NCBI RefSeq assembly: GCF_030813355.1
Contig: NZ_JAUSUD010000007.1
Location: 62,001 to 126,000 of the forward strand
Length of the DNA stretch: 64,000 bases
Direction of reading: 5' to 3'
Source: Metabacillus malikii
GTDB lineage: Bacteria; Bacillota; Bacilli; Bacillales; Bacillaceae
The notes beneath the pieces were generated by a model that was not told the DNA's origin, searched no databases, and worked only from the letters and a program-made list of their open reading frames with translations. Positions 53,956 to 61,610 of this stretch are shown piece after piece (position 1 is the stretch's first letter; every line of letters starts with the position of its first letter). The translations under genes and the position numbers were made by a program.

Positions 53956-54306
53956 ATGTATATATTATTTATGATGGTAGGTCTGCTAATTATCGTAATA
54001 AGTAGTTTTATATATAGTAGGTATTTCCCAGTTTGGGGAGTTGATTGTTTAAAATCATTGAATGTTGATGGGGAATCAATTGATATTGTAGATGTCAGGG
54101 ATTATCATCAATCTACTAACAAACCAATCCGAAAAGCGGTAAATATTCCAATTGCTTATATGAAAAGACATTATCAAGATATAAAAAGGCCGACTGTACA
54201 TGTAGTGGCATCTAACACAATTGAAAAAAATATGAGTGTAAGATTTTTAAGAAAAAAGGGTTTTAAGGTAGCAAGCTACACGCTTACAGATTGTGACTGT
54301 AAATGA
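53956..54306 (+). CDS. Membrane-anchored rhodanese-like protein lacking the catalytic cysteine
   Basis: A 116-residue protein started at ATG 53956 (GAGG 9 bases before); the frame from 53890 begins inside the leader. One N-terminal membrane segment (about 3-20) is followed by a rhodanese fold (DIVDVRDYH, KAVNIPIAYMKRH). The active-site loop reads VVASNTIEKN where a Cys is expected, so sulfurtransfer is unlikely. The C-terminus DCDCK offers other thiols. It lies directly before cstR on the same transcript and could be a sensor or tether. Confidence 0.78.
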   Translation: MYILFMMVGLLIIVISSFIYSRYFPVWGVDCLKSLNVDGESIDIVDVRDYHQSTNKPIRKAVNIPIAYMKRHYQDIKRPTVHVVASNTIEKNMSVRFLRKKGFKVASYTLTDCDCK

Positions 54307-54331
54307 TATTTATAGGAATGGAGAGATACAA

Positions 54332-54592
54332 ATGGAATATAATGACCAAATTAAAAATAGAGTGAAACGTATGGAAGGACAGCTTCGTGGGATATTGAAA
54401 ATGATGGAAGAAAACAAAGATTGTAAAGATGTAATCACTCAACTCTCTGCGGTCCGTTCTGCAGTTGACCGTACAGTGGGCGTCATTGTTAGCTCTAATC
54501 TAGTAGAATGTGTCTTAGATGCTGAGCAAAAAGGTGAAGATACAGATCAATTAATTAAAGAGGCTGTTAATTTATTAGTGAAAAGTAGATAA
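54332..54592 (+). CDS. cstR: Persulfide-sensing repressor CstR (CsoR family)
   Basis: An 86-residue CsoR-fold protein started at ATG 54332 behind GGAGAG. Cys31 (KDCKDV) and Cys60 (NLVECV) are the two thiols that form di-, tri- or tetrasulfide links in CstR. The residue at the copper-ligand histidine position of CsoR is Asn56 (SSNLVEC), the known CstR/CsoR discriminator. Six matching operators lie in the surrounding island. Reactive sulfur should disulfide-link the protein and release those promoters. Confidence 0.93.
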   Translation: MEYNDQIKNRVKRMEGQLRGILKMMEENKDCKDVITQLSAVRSAVDRTVGVIVSSNLVECVLDAEQKGEDTDQLIKEAVNLLVKSR

Positions 54593-54599
54593 CAATCAA

Positions 54600-54632
54600 G
54601 AAGGGAGAGTTACATGAGAAATTTCCCTTCAT
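54600..54632 (+). terminator. Hairpin after cstR
   Basis: GAAGGGA pairs with TCCCTTC around a 17-base loop; the following sequence is AT-rich with a T5 tract. Possible weak terminator. Confidence 0.5.
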
Positions 54633-54663
54633 AAAATAATATTTTTGAAATTAGAGGTTTTGA

Positions 54664-54706
54664 TTGACAGTTATTTTTTTATTTAGTAATATACCCTTAG
54701 GGGTAG
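54664..54706 (+). promoter_or_regulatory. Promoter and CstR-type operator 4
   Basis: TTGACA (54664-54669) and TAATAT (54687-54692) are spaced 17. ATACCCTTAGGGGTAG (54691-54706) covers the end of the -10 and the transcription start. It controls the second sulfur-gene block, starting with tusA. Confidence 0.88.
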
Positions 54707-54735
54707 AGGTAATATGAAATTAGGAGGATTTAATT

Positions 54736-54963
54736 ATGAACATAGATAAATTTGTGGATGCAAAAGGACTAGCATGCCCAATGCCAATCGTTAAAACGAA
54801 AAAGGCGATAAATGAAATACAATCAGGTCAAGTCCTTGAAATTCACACAACTGATAAAGGCGCAAAAAACGATTTAACTGCATGGGCTAAATCTGGGGGA
54901 CATGAATTGATTAAGCATGATATCGAAAGTGATATATTGAAGTTTTGGATAAAGAAAGCTTAA
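54736..54963 (+). CDS. TusA-family sulfur carrier (copy 1)
   Basis: A 75-residue TusA/YeeD-like protein with Cys14 in GLACPMPIVK and the DKGAKNDLTAWAKSGGHEL region typical of the family. It carries persulfide sulfur between rhodaneses, DsrE proteins and other acceptors. TAGGAGG precedes the ATG. It is nearly identical in its signature, even at DNA level, to the copy at 58396 and the fused copies at 51535 and 56258. Confidence 0.93.
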   Translation: MNIDKFVDAKGLACPMPIVKTKKAINEIQSGQVLEIHTTDKGAKNDLTAWAKSGGHELIKHDIESDILKFWIKKA

Positions 54964-54980
54964 TTTTTTATAAAAATTAA

Positions 54981-55000
54981 TACCTATACATGTATTGGTA
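54981..55000 (+). promoter_or_regulatory. 20-base palindrome before DsrE copy 2
   Basis: TACCTATACATGTATTGGTA is palindromic except for one base pair. It lies 25-44 bases before the DsrE start. It differs from the CstR consensus, so it may bind another regulator or be chance. Confidence 0.4.
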
Positions 55001-55024
55001 ATTGGTACGGAGGAGGAAGTATTA

Positions 55025-55504
55025 ATGACAGAAACGAAAAAAACAACAATTGTATTATTTAGCGGTGATTATGATAAAGCAATGGCAGCTTATATCATTG
55101 CAAATGGAGCAGCTGCATATGACCATGAAGTAACGATATTTCATACGTTTTGGGGCCTAAATGCTCTAAGAAAAGACGAGCCGATACAACTAAAGAAGTC
55201 TTTACCTGAAAAGATGTTTGCGAAAATGATGCCTAGAGGTGCTGATAAAATGGGCCTCTCGAAAATGAACTTTGCTGGCTTTGGTCCGAAAATGATTAAA
55301 GATGTCATCAAAAAACATAATGCGTTACCTTTACCGCAATTAATTGAGATGGCTCAGGAGCAGGATGTAAAGCTAGTTGCCTGCACAATGACAATGGACT
55401 TATTAGGGTTACAAGAGCAAGAATTACTCGAGAACATTGAATATGCTGGTGTAGCTGCTTACTTAGCTGATGCGGAAGATGGCAATGTAAACTTATTTAT
55501 TTAA
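55025..55504 (+). CDS. DsrE-family protein (large, DsrE2-like)
   Basis: A 159-residue DsrE/DsrF-superfamily protein started at ATG 55025, behind GGAGGAGG. Its conserved cysteine is Cys120 in LVACTMTMDLLG. An insertion with MFAKMMPRGADKMGLSKMNF distinguishes it from the small DsrE at 52172 and resembles the DsrE2 group, sometimes named peroxiredoxin-like. It probably passes sulfane sulfur to or from TusA in this block. Confidence 0.9.
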   Translation: MTETKKTTIVLFSGDYDKAMAAYIIANGAAAYDHEVTIFHTFWGLNALRKDEPIQLKKSLPEKMFAKMMPRGADKMGLSKMNFAGFGPKMIKDVIKKHNALPLPQLIEMAQEQDVKLVACTMTMDLLGLQEQELLENIEYAGVAAYLADAEDGNVNLFI

Positions 55505-55525
55505 CTTTGGTCAAGGAGGAATACG

Positions 55526-55885
55526 ATGGAATATATTAATTATTTTTTAATCGGTCTCATTATTTTCTTCATTATTCAAAGATTTTTACCAACAAAAGGT
55601 GTCAAGCAAATTACAACAGCTGGACTAAAAAATGAGCTTCAAGATAAAAATAAACAATATATTGATGTGCGCACTCCTGCTGAGTATAAAGCAAACAATA
55701 TCCGTGGCTTTAAAAATATCCCACTTCATCAATTAGCAGCAAAAACAAATCAACTATCAAAAGAAAAAGAAGTGGTCGTTGTTTGTCAATGTGGAATGAG
55801 AAGTAGTAAGGCAAGTAAACTATTGAAGAAGCAGGGCTTTAAGCATGTAACGAATGTAAAGGGCGGCATGAATGCCTGGAGCTAA
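55526..55885 (+). CDS. Membrane-anchored rhodanese
   Basis: A 119-residue protein with an N-terminal membrane segment (about 4-20) and a rhodanese domain with DVRTPAEY and the active loop CQCGMRSSKA (nucleophile Cys87, with Cys89 beside it). The domain is expected at the cytoplasmic face or outside depending on orientation. AAGGAGG precedes the ATG. It is followed after 18 bases by a soluble rhodanese, so both are cotranscribed. Confidence 0.9.
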   Translation: MEYINYFLIGLIIFFIIQRFLPTKGVKQITTAGLKNELQDKNKQYIDVRTPAEYKANNIRGFKNIPLHQLAAKTNQLSKEKEVVVVCQCGMRSSKASKLLKKQGFKHVTNVKGGMNAWS

Positions 55886-55903
55886 TAAAAGGAGGAAATA
55901 GTT

Positions 55904-56203
55904 ATGAAACAAATGACGGCTAAAGAAGTAGAGACATTATTAAATGAAGGAAAAAATTTAAACATTGTTGATGTCCGTGAAGTTGCTGAAGTTGCCGAAG
56001 GGAAAATTCCTGGGGCTGTGAACATCCCATTAGGGTTGCTAGAATTTCGGATGCATGAGCTAGACAAGTCAAAAGAATATACACTTGTGTGTCGTTCAGG
56101 TGGCAGAAGTGGTCAAGCTTCTCAATTTCTTGAAGGCCAAGGTTTTAACGTGATTAACATGTCTGGTGGCATGCTTGCATGGGAAGGTAAACTAGAAAAA
56201 TAA
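55904..56203 (+). CDS. Soluble single-domain rhodanese
   Basis: A 99-residue rhodanese with DVREVAEV and active loop CRSGGRSGQ (Cys63), which is the complete family fold (GlpE/YqhL size). AAAGGAGG precedes the ATG. It should move sulfane sulfur to cyanide-like or thiol acceptors; TusA and DsrE neighbours are the likely partners. Confidence 0.92.
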   Translation: MKQMTAKEVETLLNEGKNLNIVDVREVAEVAEGKIPGAVNIPLGLLEFRMHELDKSKEYTLVCRSGGRSGQASQFLEGQGFNVINMSGGMLAWEGKLEK

Positions 56204-56223
56204 AATTTTTTTTAAAATAAATT

Positions 56224-56239
56224 ATACCCCTTGTGGTAT
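56224..56239 (+). promoter_or_regulatory. CstR-type operator 5
   Basis: ATACCCCTTGTGGTAT lies between the rhodanese stop and the ribosome site of TusA-rhodanese copy 2. No clear promoter boxes could be assigned, but the upstream A/T tract could hold them. Confidence 0.8.
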
Positions 56240-56257
56240 ATGGGAGGCCGCTATATC

Positions 56258-56818
56258 ATGAATGTAAAAGTAAATGAAGTATTAGATGCAAAAGGATTAG
56301 CATGTCCAATGCCAATTGTGAAGACTAAAAAGGTAATGAAGGGCTTAAGTCCAGGCTTTGTTCTAGAAGTTCAGGCAACAGATAGAGGATCAACAGCTGA
56401 TATGAAAGCTTGGTCTGAGAGCACTGGTCATCAATATTTAGGAACTCTAGAGGATGGAGATGTACTGAAGCATTATATAAGGAAATCTTCGGACGAAGAG
56501 AGCAAGAATGAGAAAAAGCATCCACTTGTTGTAACAAATGATGAATTACAACAAAAACTATCTGAACAAATCGTTGTCTTAGATGTTAGGGAGAATGCAG
56601 AGTATGTTTTCAATCATATTCCTCAAGCTATTTCATTACCGCTAGGTGAATTGGAATCTAGGTTACATGAATTAAATAAAATGGACGAGATTTATGTTAT
56701 TTGTCGCACAGGTAGTCGTAGTGACTTAGCAGCACAAAAATTAGCGGAACATGGTTTTACAAACGTAAAAAACGTTGTACCTGGCATGAGTCAATGGTCT
56801 GGGGAAACGAATAAATAA
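56258..56818 (+). CDS. TusA-rhodanese fusion protein (copy 2)
   Basis: A 186-residue paralogue of the protein at 51535 with the same layout: TusA Cys16 (GLACPMPIVK), linker rich in Glu/Lys/Ser, rhodanese Cys149 (ICRTGSRSD) and ending near VVPGMSQWSG. I start at ATG 56258 with GGGAGG upstream, because the frame's earlier start at 56231 lies inside the CstR operator. The operator just upstream makes separate control of this gene likely. Confidence 0.92.
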   Translation: MNVKVNEVLDAKGLACPMPIVKTKKVMKGLSPGFVLEVQATDRGSTADMKAWSESTGHQYLGTLEDGDVLKHYIRKSSDEESKNEKKHPLVVTNDELQQKLSEQIVVLDVRENAEYVFNHIPQAISLPLGELESRLHELNKMDEIYVICRTGSRSDLAAQKLAEHGFTNVKNVVPGMSQWSGETNK

Positions 56819-56962
56819 ATTAGAAATTATATATGTAAATGACCGAATATGGTGAAACGCCGATTTTCATTCGCTTTAGTCTACGCTCCAGTGCTTATAA
56901 CTTTTTTATGGGGTGCTGGAGTAAAACAAGCAGGAGAAATCTAAAAAATTTTACTACTAAAT

Positions 56963-56978
56963 ATACCTTAGGGGGTAA
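56963..56978 (+). promoter_or_regulatory. CstR-type operator 6, overlapping a ribosome site
   Basis: ATACCTTAGGGGGTAA lies 7-22 bases before the ATG of dioxygenase copy 2. Its G-rich right half is also the only ribosome-binding sequence for that gene, so the operator doubles as translation signal. Confidence 0.8.
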
Positions 56979-56984
56979 TTTGTG

Positions 56985-58112
56985 ATGACGGTAAACATGA
57001 TGACTTCAAAAGATGTTACAAAGATGATTTTTAACAAAGAGGAGCTTTTCATATTAGATGTACGAAATGAAAGTGATTTTAAAGATTGGAAAATTGAAGG
57101 GCAAAACTTTACCTATCTAAATATTCCTTACTTTGACCTATTAGATGGTGTAGAACAAATATTATCAGATATACCGACTGATAAAGAGATACTAGTTGTA
57201 TGTGCTAAAGAAGGTTCATCCGTGATGGTTGCTGATATGCTTTCAGAAGCAGGACAGACTGTTTCTTATTTACAAGGTGGTATGAAAGCTTGGAGTGAAC
57301 ATTTAGAGCCAGTTAAATTAGGTAATTTGAAAGATGGCGGTGAAATTTATCAATTTGTCCGTATCGGAAAAGGCTGCCTATCGTATATGGTCGTATCAAA
57401 TGGTGAGGCCGCGTTAATTGATGCGACAAGAATGACAGATATTTACCTGCAATTTGCTAGCGATATTGGTGCAAACATTACCCATGTTTTTGATACACAC
57501 TTACATGCTGACCATATTTCAGGTGGCCGAATCATAGCAGAACAAACGAATGCAACATATTGGTTGCCGCCTAAAGATGCAGCAGAAGTAACATTTACTT
57601 TTGCGCCGTTAGAAAATGGAAATGCTGTAAAAATAGGTGATACAGCTATTGATATTCATGCACTTTACTCACCAGGTCATACAATTGGCTCGACTTCCTT
57701 TGTCGTAGATGATAGCTACTTACTTTCAGGTGATATTTTATTCATTGATTCAATAGGACGACCTGATCTTGCAGGTATGGCAGAGGACTGGGTCGGTGAT
57801 TTAAGGGATAGTTTGTATAAACGCTATAAGCAGTTATCAGAAGAGCTAGTAGTTCTTCCCGCACATTTTATGGTCATTGAAGAACTTAATGATGATGGAA
57901 GCGTCGCAGAGAAGCTTGGGTTGCTTTATGAAAAAAATCATGGTTTACAAATAAAAGATGAAAATGAATTTAGAAAATTAGTAACAGAAAATCTACCCCC
58001 TCAACCAAATGCATATCAAGAAATACGTCAGACAAATATGGGGAAACTAAATCCTGATGAAGAAAAACAACGCGAGATGGAAATTGGACCAAACCGTTGT
58101 GCGGTAAGATAG
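56985..58112 (+). CDS. Rhodanese-metallo-beta-lactamase fusion, persulfide dioxygenase-like (copy 2)
   Basis: A 375-residue paralogue of the protein at 52597. Rhodanese Cys73 (VVCAKEGSS) and the THLHADH metal motif (His172-His177) are kept, as are SPGHT, the Asp in SGDILF, PAHF and the tail GPNRCAVR. It likely oxidises persulfide sulfur to sulfite, which TauE/SafE could export. ATG 56985 is preferred over GTG 56982 by distance from AGGGGG. A CstR operator is placed at its start. Confidence 0.92.
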   Translation: MTVNMMTSKDVTKMIFNKEELFILDVRNESDFKDWKIEGQNFTYLNIPYFDLLDGVEQILSDIPTDKEILVVCAKEGSSVMVADMLSEAGQTVSYLQGGMKAWSEHLEPVKLGNLKDGGEIYQFVRIGKGCLSYMVVSNGEAALIDATRMTDIYLQFASDIGANITHVFDTHLHADHISGGRIIAEQTNATYWLPPKDAAEVTFTFAPLENGNAVKIGDTAIDIHALYSPGHTIGSTSFVVDDSYLLSGDILFIDSIGRPDLAGMAEDWVGDLRDSLYKRYKQLSEELVVLPAHFMVIEELNDDGSVAEKLGLLYEKNHGLQIKDENEFRKLVTENLPPQPNAYQEIRQTNMGKLNPDEEKQREMEIGPNRCAVR

Positions 58113-58141
58113 CAAACAAGATCAATTAATAAAACGAGTTA

Positions 58142-58377
58142 ATTATTAAGGCTCTTCTCTAAAAGGTTGTGATTTTTTGCACTAAATTTTTTTAAGGGTT
58201 TGTTGGAGCGGAAGTGCGAGACTCCTGCGGGATGCGTGGGAGAGATGAGACCCCGCAGGCGCTTGCGCTGAGGAGGCTCAGCACCCACCCCGCGGAAAGC
58301 GAGTACTGTAGCGGAAACAAACCCTAAACGACAACTAAGTTAAAAGCAACAATGTTTACGAAAACAGCCATTATTAA
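58142..58377. mobile_element. MITE-like structured repeat with 8-bp target duplication
   Basis: A 220-base element (58150-58369) has inverted ends GGCTCTTCTCTAAAAGGTTG and GGCTGTTTTCGTAAACATTG (reverse complement of the right end). Inner arms AGGGTTTGTT/AACAAACCCT and a GC-rich core (CTCCTGCGGG, CCCCGCAGG) follow. It is flanked by direct repeats ATTATTAA (58142-58149 and 58370-58377), the mark of transposition. It has no coding capacity and sits inside the sulfur operon. A partial relative is at 28385-28499. Confidence 0.85.
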
Positions 58378-58395
58378 TATTGGAGGATGATATAA

Positions 58396-58623
58396 ATGGA
58401 ATCTACAAAAGTACTTGATGCAAAAGGATTAGCATGTCCAATGCCAATTGTAAAAACAAGAAAAGCAATGAATGAACTTGATAGCGGAGAAGTGTTAGAA
58501 ATTCACGCAACAGATAAAGGTGCAAAAAATGACTTAGTGGCGTGGGCAAAATCTGGTGGACATGAATTCCTTCACCATGAACAAGAACAAGATGTATTAA
58601 AATTCTGGATTAAAAAAGGATAA
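58396..58623 (+). CDS. TusA-family sulfur carrier (copy 2)
   Basis: A 75-residue TusA-like protein with Cys15 in GLACPMPIVK, very similar to the copy at 54736 throughout (EIHATDKGAKNDLVAWAKSG). TTGGAGGATG precedes the ATG. It is cut off from the upstream genes by the MITE-like insertion and followed by a terminator just before the exporter gene, so its supply of transcript may have changed after insertion. Confidence 0.93.
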   Translation: MESTKVLDAKGLACPMPIVKTRKAMNELDSGEVLEIHATDKGAKNDLVAWAKSGGHEFLHHEQEQDVLKFWIKKG

Positions 58624-58629
58624 ATAAAT

Positions 58630-58658
58630 GAGACTGTCTGTAGGGCAGTCTCTTTTTA
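58630..58658 (+). terminator. Hairpin between tusA copy 2 and the exporter gene
   Basis: GAGACTG pairs with CAGTCTC, followed by TTTTT. It probably reduces but may not fully block reading into the next gene, whose ribosome site follows at once. Confidence 0.75.
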
Positions 58659-58670
58659 GGAGGTAGATGT

Positions 58671-59447
58671 ATGGATTTAGCTTTTATCATAACAATATTT
58701 TTAATTGGGTTTATCGGCTCTTTTCTTTCCGGCATGCTCGGTATCGGTGGGTCGATTATTAAGTATCCGATGCTATTATATATTCCACCGTTATTTGGTT
58801 TAGCAGCTTTTACTGCCCATGAGGTTTCAGGAATAAGTGCAATACAAGTCTTATTCGCAACGATTGGGGGAGTTTGGGCATATCGTAAAGGTGGATACTT
58901 AAATAAGTCGCTAATTATTTATATGGGTGTAGCTATATTAATCGGTAGCTTTGTTGGTGGATATGGTTCAAAGATGATGAGTGAGGGTGGCATCAATTTA
59001 ATTTATGGAATCTTAGCGTTAATCGCTGCGATCATGATGTTTATTCCGAAGAAAGGCATCGATGATATTCCATTAGAAGAAGTGAAGTTTAACAAATGGC
59101 TAGCTGCATTGTTTGCGTTAATTGTTGGGGTTGGAGCAGGCATTGTTGGTGCAGCAGGCGCGTTTTTACTAGTCCCAATCATGTTAGTCGTCTTAAAAAT
59201 ACCGACGCGAATGACGATTGCTTCATCATTAGCAATTACATTTATATCCTCGATCGGATCGACGATTGGTAAAGTAACAACTGGACAGGTCGAATATTTT
59301 CCGGCATTTATTATGATTGTTGCCAGTTTAATTGCTTCTCCAATTGGTGCAAATGTGGGGAAAAAGGTGAATACGAAAGTTTTACAAGTTGTATTAGCCT
59401 TGTTAATTTTGGCGACTGCGATAAAAATTTGGATGGATATTTTATAA
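58671..59447 (+). CDS. TauE/SafE-family sulfite/organosulfur exporter
   Basis: A 258-residue protein with about eight membrane segments. [19 protein letters not shown] and [20 protein letters not shown] are the two family repeats. TauE is part of the staphylococcal cst locus and is thought to export sulfite or a related product. Here it ends the persulfide island, matching export of sulfite made by the dioxygenase-like enzymes. AGGAGG precedes the ATG. Confidence 0.93.
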   Translation: MDLAFIITIFLIGFIGSFLSGMLGIGGSIIKYPMLLYIPPLFGLAAFTAHEVSGISAIQVLFATIGGVWAYRKGGYLNKSLIIYMGVAILIGSFVGGYGSKMMSEGGINLIYGILALIAAIMMFIPKKGIDDIPLEEVKFNKWLAALFALIVGVGAGIVGAAGAFLLVPIMLVVLKIPTRMTIASSLAITFISSIGSTIGKVTTGQVEYFPAFIMIVASLIASPIGANVGKKVNTKVLQVVLALLILATAIKIWMDIL

Positions 59448-59475
59448 TTCAGCCAAATAAAAAAGAACATAAAGT

Positions 59476-59521
59476 AAAAATTGACGGTATAACTAATTAT
59501 TTAGTTTGCCGTCAATTTTTA
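59476..59521 (+). terminator. Terminator after the exporter gene
   Basis: AAAAATTGACGG and CCGTCAATTTTT form a 12-bp perfect stem with T and A tracts. Confidence 0.88.
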
Positions 59522-59722
59522 CTTCAACTGGCTGTTTTGTATCAATTCATTGCCTTTTCTATAATTTCTCAGAATCTACTATTGTTTTCTAGTAGACGTA
59601 TCAATAGAGTTATTAAATCGATTATCTTTATATACGATTTGGAGCTTGTTGACTTCCTACTTACTTAACTCAAACTGTGTATTATTACTCAATTAATTTA
59701 AAGACTTCAGTGTAGTAGCTAT

Positions 59723-60334
59723 CTATGGAATTTCACTTATTAATGCTTCCATTGTTTGTTCATCCATCGGCCCGACAATCTTTTTTGAAATCACACCATT
59801 AGTATCAATAATATAGCTAGTTGGGATCGTGAAGGCTTGATATTGTATACCTAAGTCCCCAGTTTCATCTAGCGGTATCGTAAATGTTAACCCATAGCTA
59901 TTTTTAAATTCCTGAATAGCCTCAACACCATTGTCCATACTTGTTAAATTGACAGCAAGTATTTCTATCCCATTTTCTTTATTCTTTTCGTAAAAGTTTT
60001 GCATATGAGGCATCTCTGCCTTACAAGGAGGGCACCACGTTGCCCAAAAGTTTAAGATAACTTTCTTTCCTCGATAGTCTGAGAGTTTAACAGTGTTCCC
60101 ATTAAGTGTATTCAATTGAAAATCAGGTGGGATTTTCCCTTCTTGAACTTCTGCTAAATCTACTCCCTTTATTGTTTTTTCTTCAGATTTTTGTTCATTA
60201 TTAATGGTAGAATTATCCCTTCCCGTTATAGTTTGTTGTTCATTTAGTTCAAAGGATTTCCAGAGGTTCACTAATATGATTGCTACTGCAAGAAAGATTA
60301 TGACAACAGCAATACTATTCTTTTTCAATTTCAA
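59723..60334 (-). CDS. ResA/TlpA-like membrane-anchored thioredoxin
   Basis: About 203 residues from TTG 60334, whose TTGA overlaps the stop of the preceding gene. One N-terminal membrane anchor, an Asn/Glu-rich linker and a thioredoxin domain with WATWCPPCKAEMP. The fold and insertion match ResA/TlpA proteins that reduce disulfides outside the membrane, for example during cytochrome c maturation. CcdA encoded upstream could supply electrons. The frame extends to 60391 but that part only overlaps the neighbour. Confidence 0.9.
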   Translation of the reverse strand: MKLKKNSIAVVIIFLAVAIILVNLWKSFELNEQQTITGRDNSTINNEQKSEEKTIKGVDLAEVQEGKIPPDFQLNTLNGNTVKLSDYRGKKVILNFWATWCPPCKAEMPHMQNFYEKNKENGIEILAVNLTSMDNGVEAIQEFKNSYGLTFTIPLDETGDLGIQYQAFTIPTSYIIDTNGVISKKIVGPMDEQTMEALISEIP

Positions 60335-60939
60335 GCCATTCTTCCTCTCTTTAAGTAGTATAGTAAATAAGGTAAACCAAAGCCGAGCCAAATTATCGTA
60401 TAAATGTCATATGTAAAGAGAGACTGATATACACTAAGTAATAATAGCTCTACCATGGTAGATAAAAGAATCATTTGCATATTAAACTTTAAATCTTCTT
60501 TGTATTTAAGAGAGAGCAAACTTAAACTTAATGATAGATGAAGTCCCCCTTCCACAAAGTTCATGTCAAGCAGGTTGATTACTCCTTGATAAAATATAAA
60601 ATAGGATAGGATGTAGTGGATCGAATGTTGAAGCAATGGTACCCTTTTTCTGACAACGATGATAAAATAACCGGTTACGACTCCAATTGCTAGTATGTGA
60701 CCTTTTAACCCTCCATGAAAGTAAATAAGTGACATTGGCATATCTAAAAAAAGTGAAAATTCAAAGAAAATATAGCTGAGCTTCCAAACTAAAACATAAA
60801 GAAAAAATCCATTCCAATACCAATCCGGAACCTTTTGCTTCATCATTAGTCGAATCATACTAGCTACAAGAAAAAGAGCTAATATTGCTGATAGCCAAGC
60901 AGAAGGGATCGTGAAAATTCCAATTTGAATATAGGTCAT
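60331..60939 (-). CDS. Integral membrane protein, Lgt-like
   Basis: A 202-residue protein with about six membrane segments. IGIFTIPSAWLSAILAL and FHGGLKGHILAIGVVTGYF recall the prolipoprotein diacylglyceryl transferase family, but it is short and the family's catalytic stretch is not convincingly present. Its ATG overlaps the stop of the OsmC-like gene (ATGA), and its stop overlaps the start of the ResA-like gene, so all three are translationally coupled. A membrane partner of the thioredoxin is a fair guess only. Confidence 0.65.
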   Translation of the reverse strand: MTYIQIGIFTIPSAWLSAILALFLVASMIRLMMKQKVPDWYWNGFFLYVLVWKLSYIFFEFSLFLDMPMSLIYFHGGLKGHILAIGVVTGYFIIVVRKRVPLLQHSIHYILSYFIFYQGVINLLDMNFVEGGLHLSLSLSLLSLKYKEDLKFNMQMILLSTMVELLLLSVYQSLFTYDIYTIIWLGFGLPYLLYYLKRGRMA

Positions 60940-61340
60940 TGATAATCACTTGTAGCTTGTACAAAGCTAAGGACAAATGTAATGTCAACTGAAGTGTTAA
61001 CAGATTGAATCATCCCACAGTTCTTTAAGACGAGTTCTGCTATCTTTTCAGCTTGTTTTTCACCAATAATTGTAGAAGTTTTAATAGATGCATTAAATTC
61101 TATCTTTTCAAATCGATTGGAATATATAGGGTTTCTTTCGAAGGTTGAATCGATATCAATTTCTTCAAATGCAATCCTTTTTTTCTCTAAGATTTTTGCT
61201 AGAATAGCTCCGCTACATCCTGCTAAAGATGAAATAAATAGTTCATACGGTCGAAAACCCTCACTTGCGTTAGGTGAAATATGTAATCGACCGTAGTTTA
61301 GGTTTGTAGAGACAATTGCTTTATTGATGGTATATTGCAA
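60936..61340 (-). CDS. OsmC-family thiol peroxidase-like protein
   Basis: A 134-residue OsmC/Ohr-fold protein with the two redox cysteines: Cys42 (SLAGCSGA) and the C-terminal one in LKNCGMIQS. It starts at TTG 61340, 8 bases after AGAGGAGG. Family members reduce organic hydroperoxides, and some act on reactive sulfur species. It leads a coupled three-gene unit with the Lgt-like and ResA-like proteins, so a role in thiol protection near the sulfur island is plausible. Confidence 0.88.
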   Translation of the reverse strand: MQYTINKAIVSTNLNYGRLHISPNASEGFRPYELFISSLAGCSGAILAKILEKKRIAFEEIDIDSTFERNPIYSNRFEKIEFNASIKTSTIIGEKQAEKIAELVLKNCGMIQSVNTSVDITFVLSFVQATSDYQ

Positions 61341-61610
61341 TGTAAGACACCTCCTCTTGTTGATAAGTATGAGGGGCTTTTGTTAAGGAATGATTAAGTT
61401 TAAGGATAAATATTTAAGTGGCATGTGAATCGTTCATTCCAATATTGCGGTTTAAAATGAATATACGGGTATTAGGCATCCTGTGTGAATGAAGAGACAG
61501 CTTAGAAATTATTACTATATTATTCTCTACACATCCAGGCTGTCTGTTTAATCAACTATTAGTAAACGGTTATTTATATAAGAGACTTATTTAGTGGGAA
61601 AAGAAAAGGC

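Noticed and set aside
54332-54592. Copper sensor CsoR
   Set aside because: The histidine ligand of CsoR is replaced by Asn56 and the gene lies among persulfide genes with no copper ATPase, so CstR is the better call.
59003-59470. 155-codon minus-strand frame
   Set aside because: It is antisense to the TauE/SafE gene and has no ribosome site.
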